Part shown: positions 53,401 through 60,986 of the stretch, one piece after another | Layout: each line of letters starts with the position of its first letter | Position numbering within the stretch: position 1 is the first letter of the stretch | Assembly: GCA_016125275.1 (NCBI GenBank) | Contig: WGMB01000004.1 | Span: 1 to 64,000, forward strand | Direction of reading: 5' to 3' | Source: Acidobacteriota bacterium | Lineage (GTDB): Bacteria; Acidobacteriota; Terriglobia; Bryobacterales; UBA6623 | Length of the DNA stretch: 64,000 nucleotides | Translations under genes and position numbers: made by a program | The notes under the pieces: model-generated | The model's input: only the letters and a program-made list of their open reading frames with translations | What the model was told of the DNA's origin: nothing | Databases searched by the model: none

Positions 53401-53455
53401 CACCCGCACGGTCCAACCGATGCAAGTCGGCGAGTTGGTCGGAGCCGCGGGCTAG
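50450..53455 (+). CDS. dabA: DabA-type inorganic-carbon transporter subunit (DUF2309)
   Basis: A 1001-residue DUF2309 protein. In characterised DAB complexes DabA is a carbonic-anhydrase-like, one-directional CO2-hydrating subunit energised by DabB. The four active-site residues known from Halothiobacillus are present with the right spacing: Cys465 and Asp467 in FFCIDDRE, His655 in LLGHGSTSLNNP and Cys670 in AAYNCGACGG (15 residues after the His). GFFGVAIDY and PHNVVGLLGVMNG are further family blocks. The ATG at 50450 has AAGGGAAG upstream. It is the first gene of a three-gene operon and supplies bicarbonate for anaplerotic carboxylation; no carbon-fixation genes are in view. Confidence 0.95.
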   Translation: MSATTADSTAHGGVEPVPSLRDAIDHAAHLLPSQGPLNAFVHHNTLHALEEMPFEDAVVEAYHTRGAQPYMSEAAYRRAIEAHRIRVEDIEAVLAKEPNPSILGDNQLDRGSLRSAILRHRVGDFSVANIGWHLEEGDVRRRLNRDLDDFTKRRLINDAVARAGESKDPEAAAAQEIFAAARLRVASAEPARPVDPVRPRDGILAAFGLDLDEVVHPVLIHLCATFLDQGQAFWPMPGRDQGLLRAARRLLALPGAIYPEALTGLGEEMRRQEREGLTALEVIERVFGIFGIQPEEMESVIGAELLALPGWPGMIRHLEQKPAAAPHERVPFSLDDYLALRLTLMKVGAASVAAKHDVAPVSRIWRVAVSRPNSAEAARQAAAARLAETAQVCGLTASELANLDERSMARLLRELEEFDHLERRRILHLAYERRHERRILSPLAQHRRSIAPAPPPKPVAQVFFCIDDREESIRRHLEEVDPEIETLAVAGFFGVAIDYQGLDDVQGSPLCPVVVTPQHAIHEQPSAAHQKEHRVRQSRRKLWAQLAYGSFLSSRTLVRGWFSAAFLGLLSVFPLAARILAPRPYGKLRRWLNSQFLPAPRTELTMMRDDARGRAIAEGLQVGFTTQEKVDCVESVLGPVGLHERFARLVILLGHGSTSLNNPLEAAYNCGACGGRRGGPNARLFAALANRPNVREGLAARGIKIPADTWFIGGYHDTCSGDIELADLDRVPVSHRPDLERVTRSFREAQAWEAHERVRRFDAAPKGSDPYRSLRHVEERSEHLAEPLPEYGHCTNAVTIVGRRAITRGLFLDRRAFLVSYDAAFDPDDENLAKILSAAVPVCAGIALEYYFSAVDNERYGCGTKLPHNVVGLLGVMNGASSDLRTGLARQMIEIHEPLRGLYVIETTPERFLNAAKRNAEVLRLLENRWVRLATMDRDTGEMQVYRDGVFEPYTHSEDEPLGQAPTSADWFQGKSDHLGLAQITRTVQPMQVGELVGAAG

Positions 53456-53472
53456 GCGAGGGGGGCGCTGTC

Positions 53473-54876
53473 ATGGACCTGGCACAGCTTACGACCCCTC
53501 AACTGCTGCTGCTGCTCACCGTGGCCTTGCCCGGGGCGGCCTTTCTGGGCCTGGCGATCGCGTGGCTGTTGGGCTGGACCGGTAGCGAAAGGGTCATCAG
53601 CCGGGTCACCGGCCTCACCTATGTGGCGACCACGCTGAGCGCGTTCACGCTGTTTGCCCGGATGCTCGGACAGTCCGAGCCGAGCGTGACCGTCCCGTTG
53701 GGCCCCTGGTTCGAGGTACCCACCTATTCGTTCCCGCTGACGTTGTTCGTCGACCCGCTGTCGATGCCGCTGGTGTTGGCGACCTCGGTCCTGATCGGCT
53801 TGGTCGGGACGTTCGCTCAGCGCTACCTGCACCGGGAGAAGGGCTTCCTGCGCTTCTTTCTGTTGCTGCATCTGTTCGGGTTCGGGTCCGTGCTGGTGTT
53901 CTCGGCCGGTTCGTATGACCTGATCATCTGCGGCTGGGAGCTGGTCGGCATCACCTCCGTCATGCTGATCGCGTTCTTCCAGGACCGCCGGCGGCCGGTG
54001 GAGAACGCCATCCGGGTGTTCGCCATCTATCGCTCGGCGGATGCGGGGCTGCTCATCGGCGTCTTCCTGCTGCATCACGCGGCGGGTTCGGCGATGTTCT
54101 CCGAGCTGTTCCAGGGCCCCTGGCCCGGCCAGGCCCTGACGGGGCTGGACGGCGCGTCGGCGACCGCGATCGGGCTGCTGTTCCTGTTCGCGGGCGCGGG
54201 CAAGGCGGCGCAGGTTCCGTTCTCGGGCTGGCTTCCCCGCGCCATGGAGGGTCCCACGCCGTCGAGCGCCATCTTCTACGGCGCCATCTCGGTGCATGCC
54301 GGCGCGTATCTGCTGCTGCGCTCGGAGCCGATTCTGCGGGCTTCGTCCGTAGCCGCCTGGGCGGTGATCGCCATCGGCGCCGTCACGGCGATCGTGGGCG
54401 GCCTCAGCGGACGAGCTGCGGCGGACGTCAAAACGGCCTTGGCCCAGGCCTCGCTGGCGCAGTTGGGCTTGATCTTCGTCGAGATCGGCCTCGGGCTGAC
54501 CTGGCTGGCGCTGCTGCACATCAGCGGCCACATGGTGATCCGGACCCTGCAGTTCCTGCGCGCGCCGTCGGTGCTGCGGGACTACCACCGCATCCACGCC
54601 GTCGCGGAGGGCCGCATCGCCTCCGACGAGCTCTACTACGAGGCCATGCTCCCGGCCGGGCTCCGGGCTTGGCTCTATCGCCTGGCGTCCGACCGCGGCC
54701 ACCTCGATACGATCCTGGACCGTTTCTTCATCGGGCCGCTGCTGGCTCTGGCCCGCTTGTTGGCCGACCTCGAGCGCCGCCGGGTCTCTCCGTTCGAAAC
54801 GCCTCGGCCTTCGGCCCGGCTGGCTCCCGTGTTGGGCGACCCGAACGGGCGCGCAGAGGGAGGCCACCATGGCTGA
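53473..54876 (+). CDS. dabB: DabB-like proton-translocating membrane subunit (NuoL-related)
   Basis: A 467-residue protein of about 13 helices. It belongs to the proton-conducting antiporter family shared with NuoL/M/N and MrpA/D. The ion-path residues appear intact: Glu156 in GWELVGITS and Lys244 in GAGKAAQVPFSGWLPRAMEGPTPSSAI. RBS GAGGGGGG lies before the ATG, 17 bp after dabA. In known DAB systems DabB uses the proton or cation gradient to drive DabA. The length is a little shorter than typical DabB. It overlaps the next gene by 8 bp. Confidence 0.9.
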   Translation: MDLAQLTTPQLLLLLTVALPGAAFLGLAIAWLLGWTGSERVISRVTGLTYVATTLSAFTLFARMLGQSEPSVTVPLGPWFEVPTYSFPLTLFVDPLSMPLVLATSVLIGLVGTFAQRYLHREKGFLRFFLLLHLFGFGSVLVFSAGSYDLIICGWELVGITSVMLIAFFQDRRRPVENAIRVFAIYRSADAGLLIGVFLLHHAAGSAMFSELFQGPWPGQALTGLDGASATAIGLLFLFAGAGKAAQVPFSGWLPRAMEGPTPSSAIFYGAISVHAGAYLLLRSEPILRASSVAAWAVIAIGAVTAIVGGLSGRAAADVKTALAQASLAQLGLIFVEIGLGLTWLALLHISGHMVIRTLQFLRAPSVLRDYHRIHAVAEGRIASDELYYEAMLPAGLRAWLYRLASDRGHLDTILDRFFIGPLLALARLLADLERRRVSPFETPRPSARLAPVLGDPNGRAEGGHHG

Positions 54877-56332
54877 GCTTTCCTTGCCCTTGATGAGCTT
54901 GGCGATCCTCGCGCCGTGGGTCGCTGCGATCGCGGTCCTGCGCGGCGAGAACCCGGACGCGCGCCGTGTGACGGCCATGCTGGGCTCCGGCATCAGCCTG
55001 CTGGCGGCGCTCGAGATCCTCCGCGAAGTCTTTTTGGCGGGCGAAGTCTCCCTGGCGGAGCCCTTCGTGCCTCCCGGCTGGCTGGTCGTCGACAGCTTGA
55101 GCGCCTTGCCGATGGCGCTGTTCTCGGCCGTCGCCTTCGGCTCGCTGACGGCGCTGCCGCGCCGCGAGCTGCGCCCGACGGTCGTCTCCGCCGCTTTGCT
55201 TTTGCAGGGCGCCACGCTGGCGGCGCACGCCTCGGCGAACCTGTTGGGGTTTGCGACGGCCTGGATTCTCTCCGTCCTGGCCTTTTCCTGGAGGCAAGAC
55301 TCGGCGGACGACGAGAGCGCTTCGCTGTGGCGTGGCGGAACGCTGCTGCCGGCCTCCTGCGTCTGTCTGGCGATCGGCGTGGCTTGGATCGCCTGGAGCG
55401 CGGACCTGCACCATGCGCCTGCGCCCTATGTGTTCGAAGAGCTGGCGCGCTCGGGCGCTCCCGGCGGCGTCTGGGCCTTTGGGTTCCTGGTGCTGGCGGC
55501 GCTGCTGCGCAAGGGCGTCTTCCCGTTCCATTCCTGGGTGGCGCCCGCGTTCGAGCGCGGGCCGCTGATGCTGGTGGTGCTGTTCATCAACGGCCACCTC
55601 GGGGTCTATCTGGTCGCTCGGGTGGCCATCCCGGCCTTCCCGCAGATCTCGCAGGAGTCTCTGGGCATCGTCAGCGGTCTGGCGATGCTGACGGCCATCT
55701 ACGCGGCCGTGCTGGCGCTGGCCGAGGTCCACCCGCGACGCCTGCTGGCGCTGTTGGCGATCAGCCAGGCGTCGTTCATCCTGGCCGGGCTCAGCGCCGG
55801 GACGGCCGAAGGCGCGGCCGGCGCCCTGGCCTATTGGCTGGTGGTGACCGTGGCGACCAGCTCGCTGGCGGCGATCCTGAGCGCGGTGGAGTCCCGCGTG
55901 GGTCTGCCGATCACCGGCGACCGCTTCCTTGGGTTGGGACAGCGCTTCCCGCGGTTGGCCGTCTTCTTCGTGGTCTGCGGCTTGGCGCTGGTGGGCATGC
56001 CCGGCACGTTGGGCTTCTGCGCCGATGAGCTGCTGCTGCACGGGGCGCTCCAATCCCATCCCCAGATCGGGTTCGCGCTGCCCTTGGCGACGGCCTTGAA
56101 CGCCTATCACCTGTTTCGACTCTTCTGCAAGCTCTTCTTGGGCGACCCTGGGGTCGTTCTCGAAGGGGTTCCCGACGCTCGCCCCCGAGAGCGCTGGGTC
56201 CTCGTCTGCGGTCTGCTCCTCCTCATTGGAGGCGGCTTGTTCCCCAACCAAGTCGTTTCTCTACAGGAGCGCGCCGCGACGACCATAGCTGCTGTTTCGC
56301 AAGTCGCGGGTTTCCTTCCCCATCCGCACTAG
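54869..56332 (+). CDS. second NuoL/M-like membrane subunit, lacking the conserved Glu
   Basis: A 487-residue multi-helix membrane protein. The ATG has GGAGG five bases before it and overlaps the dabB stop by 8 bp. The TM7-type block LRKGVFPFHSWVAPAFERGPLMLVV keeps Lys215, but the place expected for the TM5 glutamate reads FATAWILSVL (Ile133 after the Trp), and the PTP loop is changed to ERGPLM. So it looks like a partly degenerate antiporter subunit, possibly structural. Known DAB operons usually have one such subunit, so this gene may define a variant with two. Confidence 0.82.
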   Translation: MAELSLPLMSLAILAPWVAAIAVLRGENPDARRVTAMLGSGISLLAALEILREVFLAGEVSLAEPFVPPGWLVVDSLSALPMALFSAVAFGSLTALPRRELRPTVVSAALLLQGATLAAHASANLLGFATAWILSVLAFSWRQDSADDESASLWRGGTLLPASCVCLAIGVAWIAWSADLHHAPAPYVFEELARSGAPGGVWAFGFLVLAALLRKGVFPFHSWVAPAFERGPLMLVVLFINGHLGVYLVARVAIPAFPQISQESLGIVSGLAMLTAIYAAVLALAEVHPRRLLALLAISQASFILAGLSAGTAEGAAGALAYWLVVTVATSSLAAILSAVESRVGLPITGDRFLGLGQRFPRLAVFFVVCGLALVGMPGTLGFCADELLLHGALQSHPQIGFALPLATALNAYHLFRLFCKLFLGDPGVVLEGVPDARPRERWVLVCGLLLLIGGGLFPNQVVSLQERAATTIAAVSQVAGFLPHPH

Positions 56333-56343
56333 CGAAACGCGGG

Positions 56344-56373
56344 GGGAGGGTCCGGATCATCCCGGACCCTCCC
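56344..56373. terminator. strong hairpin between the dab operon and the convergent two-component system
   Basis: A perfect 12-bp stem, arms 56344-56355 and 56362-56373, with a 6-nt loop (ATCATC), lies 11 bp after the antiporter-like gene. It is followed on the plus strand by a run of pyrimidines containing TTT and CTGTTTCTT. The same hairpin lies 30 bp beyond the stop of the convergent regulator, so it probably terminates both transcripts. Confidence 0.8.
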
Positions 56374-56402
56374 TTTAGGTCTGTTTCTTGGGGGGAGATC
56401 GA

Positions 56403-57047
56403 TCAGTCGATCAGGCCCGAGCGCATGGCGAAGCGCACCAGCTCGCCGGTGCTGTGCAGGTTGAGCTTCTCCATGATCCGCCCCCGATAGCCTTCGGCGG
56501 TATACACGCTCAAATTCAGCTTCTGCGCGATCTGCTTGTTCGTAAAGCCCTCGGCCACGAGCTGCAGCACGTCGCGCTCGCGCGCCGTCAGCAGGTCAAT
56601 GGGGGCCTTGGCCTGCTTGCGGTAGTCTTCCAAAACCGCTTGCGAGACCGCCGGCGAAATATAGCCCTCGCCGTTGGAGACGGCCTGGATGGCCGCCAGC
56701 ATGTCGTTGCTGCGCGATTCCTTGAGCAGATAGCCGTCCGCGCCGGCCCGCAGGATCTCGCGGACGTACACCGAGTCGCGGTGCATGCTCAGCGCAATCA
56801 CCCGGGTGGAAGGCAGGCGCTCGCGGATGCGGCGGGTGGCTTCCACGCCGCCCATCTCCGGCATCGTCACGTCCATGATGACGATGTCGGGACGCAGCTC
56901 CTCCGCCAACTCGATCGCTTCCCGCCCGGTGGAGGCCTCGCCGACGACCTCGTAGCCTTCCTGCCCGTTGAGAAACACCACCAGCCCGTGACGGACCAAC
57001 TCGTGATCGTCAACCAGCAACAGCCGTATTTTCCGGGCGAACGCCAT
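56403..57047 (-). CDS. NarL/FixJ-type response regulator
   Basis: A 214-residue regulator. The receiver has the acidic pair VDDHELVRHGL, Asp in IVIMDVTMPEMGG and Lys in LLKESRS. The C-terminal LuxR-type domain is LTARERDVLQLVAEGFTNKQIAQKLNLSVYTAEGYRGRIMEKLNLHS. It overlaps the histidine-kinase gene by 38 bp and is transcribed from it. It converges on the dab operon; whether it controls that operon cannot be told from sequence. Confidence 0.92.
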   Translation of the reverse strand: MAFARKIRLLLVDDHELVRHGLVVFLNGQEGYEVVGEASTGREAIELAEELRPDIVIMDVTMPEMGGVEATRRIRERLPSTRVIALSMHRDSVYVREILRAGADGYLLKESRSNDMLAAIQAVSNGEGYISPAVSQAVLEDYRKQAKAPIDLLTARERDVLQLVAEGFTNKQIAQKLNLSVYTAEGYRGRIMEKLNLHSTGELVRFAMRSGLID

Positions 57048-58368
57048 TGAGCGCGCTATCGAGAACGGTTACTTCAATCGTAACACCGCCCGTCGGTGGC
57101 GACAGGATGCGAAGGTCGCCGCCGATCTGTCGCGCGCGGGCCCGCATGCCCACCAAGCCCAGCCCGGCGCGGGGCGGCGCCTCGGGGTCGACCGGCCTTT
57201 CGTCGGCCCTGGCCGCCTCCAGGCCGCGGCCGTCATCGCGGATGCGCAGCAGGATGCCTCCGCCCCGACGGCGCAGCTCCACGTGGACTTCCGAGGCTTC
57301 CGAGTGGCGGGCCGCGTTGGTCAACGCCTCCTGGGTGATGCGGAACAGGTGCGTCTCGACCTCGTCCGGCAATCGTTCCGTGAAGGTCGACTCATACCGC
57401 CAGCGAATCCGCGTCCGCTCGGCGAAGCGTTCGCCGACCCAGCGCAGCGAGGCGTCCAACCCGAAGTCGTCCAGGATCACCGGCCGCAGCAGTTGGGAGA
57501 GCTCGCGGACGGTCGCGATGGTGTCCTGAATCAGGCTCAGGCACTGTTCGCGCTGTCCCTCCAGCCGAATCGGGTCGAGCTTCTCGACGCTGGCCGAGAG
57601 CACCGCCAGGGACTGGCCCAGGTCGTCGTGCAGCTCATGGGAGAAGCGGCGCAGGGAGTCCTCCTGGCTCTCCAGCATGTGCCAGCTCACCCGGCTCAGC
57701 TCGGCTTCGTGCTCCCGTTGGCGCTCCAGGAACCGCGTCGCCCCGCGGCCGGTGAGGTAGGCGCACAGGATCGAAAGCGCCAGCGCGGCCCCGATGATCC
57801 ACAACGACTCGAGCAGCCCCTCGCCGGAGAGCTGCGCGATGCGGGCTTCGGCGCGCGCCGCCCGGATCGAGCTGCTGGCCAGCAGGGCGGCCACTTGTTC
57901 GAGGATGCGGCTGTGGTCGGTGAAGAGCTCCTCCATGGCGTACTGCGACCAGTCGTGGCGGTTGAGGATCTCGCGGGCCCTGCCGGAGAAAGCGTGCGCC
58001 GAGCGCTGCAGACCCTCCCACAAATCCCTGTCGGCCAGCTCGGATGTCTGTGCGACCACCCGCCGGAGCACGTCCTCGGTTTGCCGCAGGGTCTCCCGCA
58101 GCCGTGGCTCGTCGATCGGGTCGGAGGAGTGCGTGAATTGGTGGGAGAGCGCGTTCAGCGCCGCCTGCTCGAGCTGCAGCTCGTTGATCAGCCGCGTCGT
58201 GAGCAACTGTTCCTGGGCCAGCGCCGCCGCGCTGCGTTGTACGCTGCGGGCGTTGCGGATGGCGGCCAAGGCGGCGCCGATGAGCAGGACGATGACGAGG
58301 GTGAACCCGACGATGAGGATGCGGGCGAACTTGTGGTCGGACTGTTGGCGGGCTCGCACGGGCGTCAC
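57010..58368 (-). CDS. NarX-like sensor histidine kinase (HisKA_3)
   Basis: A 452-residue kinase. AAGGAG seven bases before the GTG at 58368 decides the start; a TTG at 58395 would be longer by nine residues. TM1 is near 17-38 (ARILIVGFTLVIVLLIGAALAAI), a helical extracytoplasmic sensor spans about 39-185, TM2 is near 190-210, and a coiled linker precedes the H box FSHELHDDLGQSLAVLSASVEKL. The ATPase domain has HLFRITQEALTNAARHSEAS, IRDDGRGLE and GLGLVGMRARA. It pairs with the overlapping NarL-type regulator; the signal is unknown. It is divergent from priA. Confidence 0.92.
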   Translation of the reverse strand: MTPVRARQQSDHKFARILIVGFTLVIVLLIGAALAAIRNARSVQRSAAALAQEQLLTTRLINELQLEQAALNALSHQFTHSSDPIDEPRLRETLRQTEDVLRRVVAQTSELADRDLWEGLQRSAHAFSGRAREILNRHDWSQYAMEELFTDHSRILEQVAALLASSSIRAARAEARIAQLSGEGLLESLWIIGAALALSILCAYLTGRGATRFLERQREHEAELSRVSWHMLESQEDSLRRFSHELHDDLGQSLAVLSASVEKLDPIRLEGQREQCLSLIQDTIATVRELSQLLRPVILDDFGLDASLRWVGERFAERTRIRWRYESTFTERLPDEVETHLFRITQEALTNAARHSEASEVHVELRRRGGGILLRIRDDGRGLEAARADERPVDPEAPPRAGLGLVGMRARARQIGGDLRILSPPTGGVTIEVTVLDSALNGVRPENTAVAG

Positions 58369-58538
58369 GGGCGATCTCCTTGGGGAGGCGAGCAACGAAA
58401 GCTCTGGCCGGAGTATGGCAGACTGCTTCGCCGGGGCGTCGCGCCGGTCCGCTCCGACGCCGGCCCTCGGATCGCTAGAATACAGGCTTCGAGGCGGTCG
58501 CGCGGAGCCCCGCGTTCCGGCGCGTCCGCCTCTCGTCC

Positions 58539-60974
58539 ATGGCCTCCTCCCGTCCGCCCGCTGACTCGCTCTACGGCGAGGTCGCGCTCCCCGTCCCGCT
58601 GGATCAGACGTTCACCTATTCGCTGACCGGCGAGCTGCGGCGCCGAGCCGAGCCCGGCTCGCGCGTGCTGGTGCCGTTTGGGACGCGCAAACTGAGCGGC
58701 GTGGTGGTGGAGATCCACGAGCGCAAACCGGGGCGCGAGGTCCGAGCGGCGCTGCGGTTGCTCGACGACGAGCCGTCGCTGTCGCCGGAGCTGCTCCGCC
58801 TCGGCCGGTGGATCGCGCAGTACTACTGCGCGCCGATCGGCGAGACCCTCAAGTCCATGCTGCCCCTCGGGGTGGAGCTCAAGGAGACCCGGGTCGCGCG
58901 CCTGACCGACCAGGGCGCCGAGGCCGCGGCGCAGTTCAGCGTCAGCGCCGCCGACGACCCCTCCATCCGGCTCCTGCAGACGCTGGCCAAGCGCCCGCTG
59001 ACCCTGCCCTACCTGCGCCAGAAGGTCCCCGGCGCGGCCAAAGCCTTGAGCGCGTTGGAGAAGCGCGGCTTCGTCCGGATCGAGAGCGAGGTGGAGGATC
59101 GCGACCCGTTGCGGGCCCGCGACGGGCGGCTGCTGGTGTCGGCGGGCGACTGCGGCAAGGCCCCCAAGAAGCTCGTGCGAGGCGAACGCTGGCTGCTCGA
59201 CTTTCTGGACCACCACCCCGGCGAGCACGATCTGGAGTCGCTGGCGCTCGACCGCAAGGACGTCGCGGCCGTGGCCCGCCGGCTCGCCCCGTCCGGCGCT
59301 GTCGGCCTGCGCGTGGAGCGCTCCGCTGGCCGAGCCCGCCCCGAAGGGCCCCGCGTGGCCCTGCAGCCGGACCAGGAGACGGCCGTCACGGCCCTCGTCG
59401 GCGCTCTCGAGCAAGGGGGCTTTCACCCCTTCCTACTGCACGGCGTCACCGGCTCGGGCAAGACGGAGGTCTATCTGCGGGCCATCGAGAAAGCCCTCGA
59501 TCTGGGGCGTTCGGCGCTCCTGCTCGTCCCCGAGATCGCCCTCACTCCGCAGGTGGCCGGCCAGTTCTTCGCCCGCTTCGGGGACTTGGTGGCGGTGCTG
59601 CACAGCGCCTTCTCGGGCTGGCAGCGGGCGGAGCAGTGGCGACGCATCCGCTCCGGCGAGGCTCGCGTGGTGATCGGCGCGCGCTCCGGCGTCTTTGCCC
59701 CGATGGCTGATCTCGGCCTGATCCTGGTGGACGAAGAGCACGAATCGTCGTACAAGCAGGAGGAGACGCCGCGCTACCACGGCCGCGACGTCGCCGTCGT
59801 GCGCGCCAGCCAGGCCGGCGCCGTGGTCGTGCTGGGGTCGGCCACGCCCAGCCTGGAGTCTCGCTACAACGCCGAGCGCGGCAAGTACGGGCTGCTCGAG
59901 ATGCCGCGCCGCATCGGCCGCCGGCCGCTGCCCGAGGTCGAGATCCTCGACATGAAGCAGGAGTTCCTGGAGACGCGCCGCAACGACATGTTCTCCCGCC
60001 GCATGGTCGAGGAGGTCCAGACCCGCCTCGAAAAGGGCGAGCAGACGATGCTGCTGCTCAACCGCCGCGGCTTCTCCATGTACGTCTGGTGCCGCAAGTG
60101 CGGCCACCGCATCGAGTGCCAGAACTGCTCGGTGACGCTCACCTATCACAAGCGTGAGCGCCGGCTGCTGTGCCACTACTGCGACTACGCCGAGGCTGTG
60201 CCGGAGAAGTGCCCGCAGTGCGACAGCGAGTTCATGCACTTCCAGGGCTTTGGCTCGGAGAAGGTCGAGGACGCCCTGCGCGACAGCTTCCCCAAGGCGC
60301 GCATCGCCCGGCTCGACCGCGACGCCGTCAAGGGACGCGACCAGTACGAGTCCATCCTGGACGGCTTCCGCGAGGGCCGCTACGACATTCTGGTCGGCAC
60401 GCAGATGATCGCCAAGGGCCACGACATCCCCAACGTCACCTTCGCCGGCGTCGTCTCGGCCGACGTGGGCCTGGGCGTGCCGGACTTTCGAGCCGCCGAA
60501 CGCACTTTCCAACTGCTGACCCAGGTAGCCGGCCGGGCGGGCCGCGGCGCCACCCCGGGGCGGGTCGTGCTACAGACCAGCTTCCCCGAGCACTACGCCG
60601 TCCGGCTGGCCGCCGCTCAGAACTACGGAGCCTTCTACGGCAAGGAGATGTACTTCCGGCGCAACATGCAGTACCCGCCGTTCGCCGCCTTGGCCGCCTT
60701 GCTGATCCGGTCCAAGAAGCTCGATGAGGCGATGAACTGGTCGGCGGCCCTCGGTCGCCGCCTGCAGGGGCCCTACGAAGGCGTGCGGCTGCAGGGCCCC
60801 GCCGCCGCCGCCGTCCCGCGGCTGAAGCAGGAGTACCGCTTCCGCTTTCTGCTCAAGTCCCGGGAGCGCTCGAAGCTCCAAGCGATCTTGCGAGAAGCGC
60901 GGGACTTTGCCGAAGCCGAGAGCTGGCCCGCCGGCGCGCTGACCATCGACGTCGACCCGTTCAGCCTGCTGTAG
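58539..60974 (+). CDS. priA: primosomal protein N', replication-restart helicase PriA
   Basis: An 811-residue 3'-5' DNA helicase that reloads the replisome at collapsed forks. The N-terminal DNA-binding domain begins EVALPVPLDQTFTYSLTGE. Walker A is HGVTGSGKTEVYLRAI, the DEEH box is DEEHESSYKQEETPRYHGRD, and the zinc clusters are in CRKCGHRIECQNCSVTLTYHKRERRLLCHYCDYAEAVPEKCPQC. AKGHDIPNVTFAGVVSADVGL and QVAGRAGRG complete the helicase motifs. The length matches the family. It is 12 bp from the convergent sulfatase gene. Confidence 0.96.
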   Translation: MASSRPPADSLYGEVALPVPLDQTFTYSLTGELRRRAEPGSRVLVPFGTRKLSGVVVEIHERKPGREVRAALRLLDDEPSLSPELLRLGRWIAQYYCAPIGETLKSMLPLGVELKETRVARLTDQGAEAAAQFSVSAADDPSIRLLQTLAKRPLTLPYLRQKVPGAAKALSALEKRGFVRIESEVEDRDPLRARDGRLLVSAGDCGKAPKKLVRGERWLLDFLDHHPGEHDLESLALDRKDVAAVARRLAPSGAVGLRVERSAGRARPEGPRVALQPDQETAVTALVGALEQGGFHPFLLHGVTGSGKTEVYLRAIEKALDLGRSALLLVPEIALTPQVAGQFFARFGDLVAVLHSAFSGWQRAEQWRRIRSGEARVVIGARSGVFAPMADLGLILVDEEHESSYKQEETPRYHGRDVAVVRASQAGAVVVLGSATPSLESRYNAERGKYGLLEMPRRIGRRPLPEVEILDMKQEFLETRRNDMFSRRMVEEVQTRLEKGEQTMLLLNRRGFSMYVWCRKCGHRIECQNCSVTLTYHKRERRLLCHYCDYAEAVPEKCPQCDSEFMHFQGFGSEKVEDALRDSFPKARIARLDRDAVKGRDQYESILDGFREGRYDILVGTQMIAKGHDIPNVTFAGVVSADVGLGVPDFRAAERTFQLLTQVAGRAGRGATPGRVVLQTSFPEHYAVRLAAAQNYGAFYGKEMYFRRNMQYPPFAALAALLIRSKKLDEAMNWSAALGRRLQGPYEGVRLQGPAAAAVPRLKQEYRFRFLLKSRERSKLQAILREARDFAEAESWPAGALTIDVDPFSLL

Positions 60975-60986
60975 GCAGCGCTTCGC

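Noticed and set aside
56403-58368. Direct regulation of the dab operon by the convergent two-component system
   Set aside because: The only evidence is proximity and a shared terminator. No common binding motif was found, so I do not claim it.
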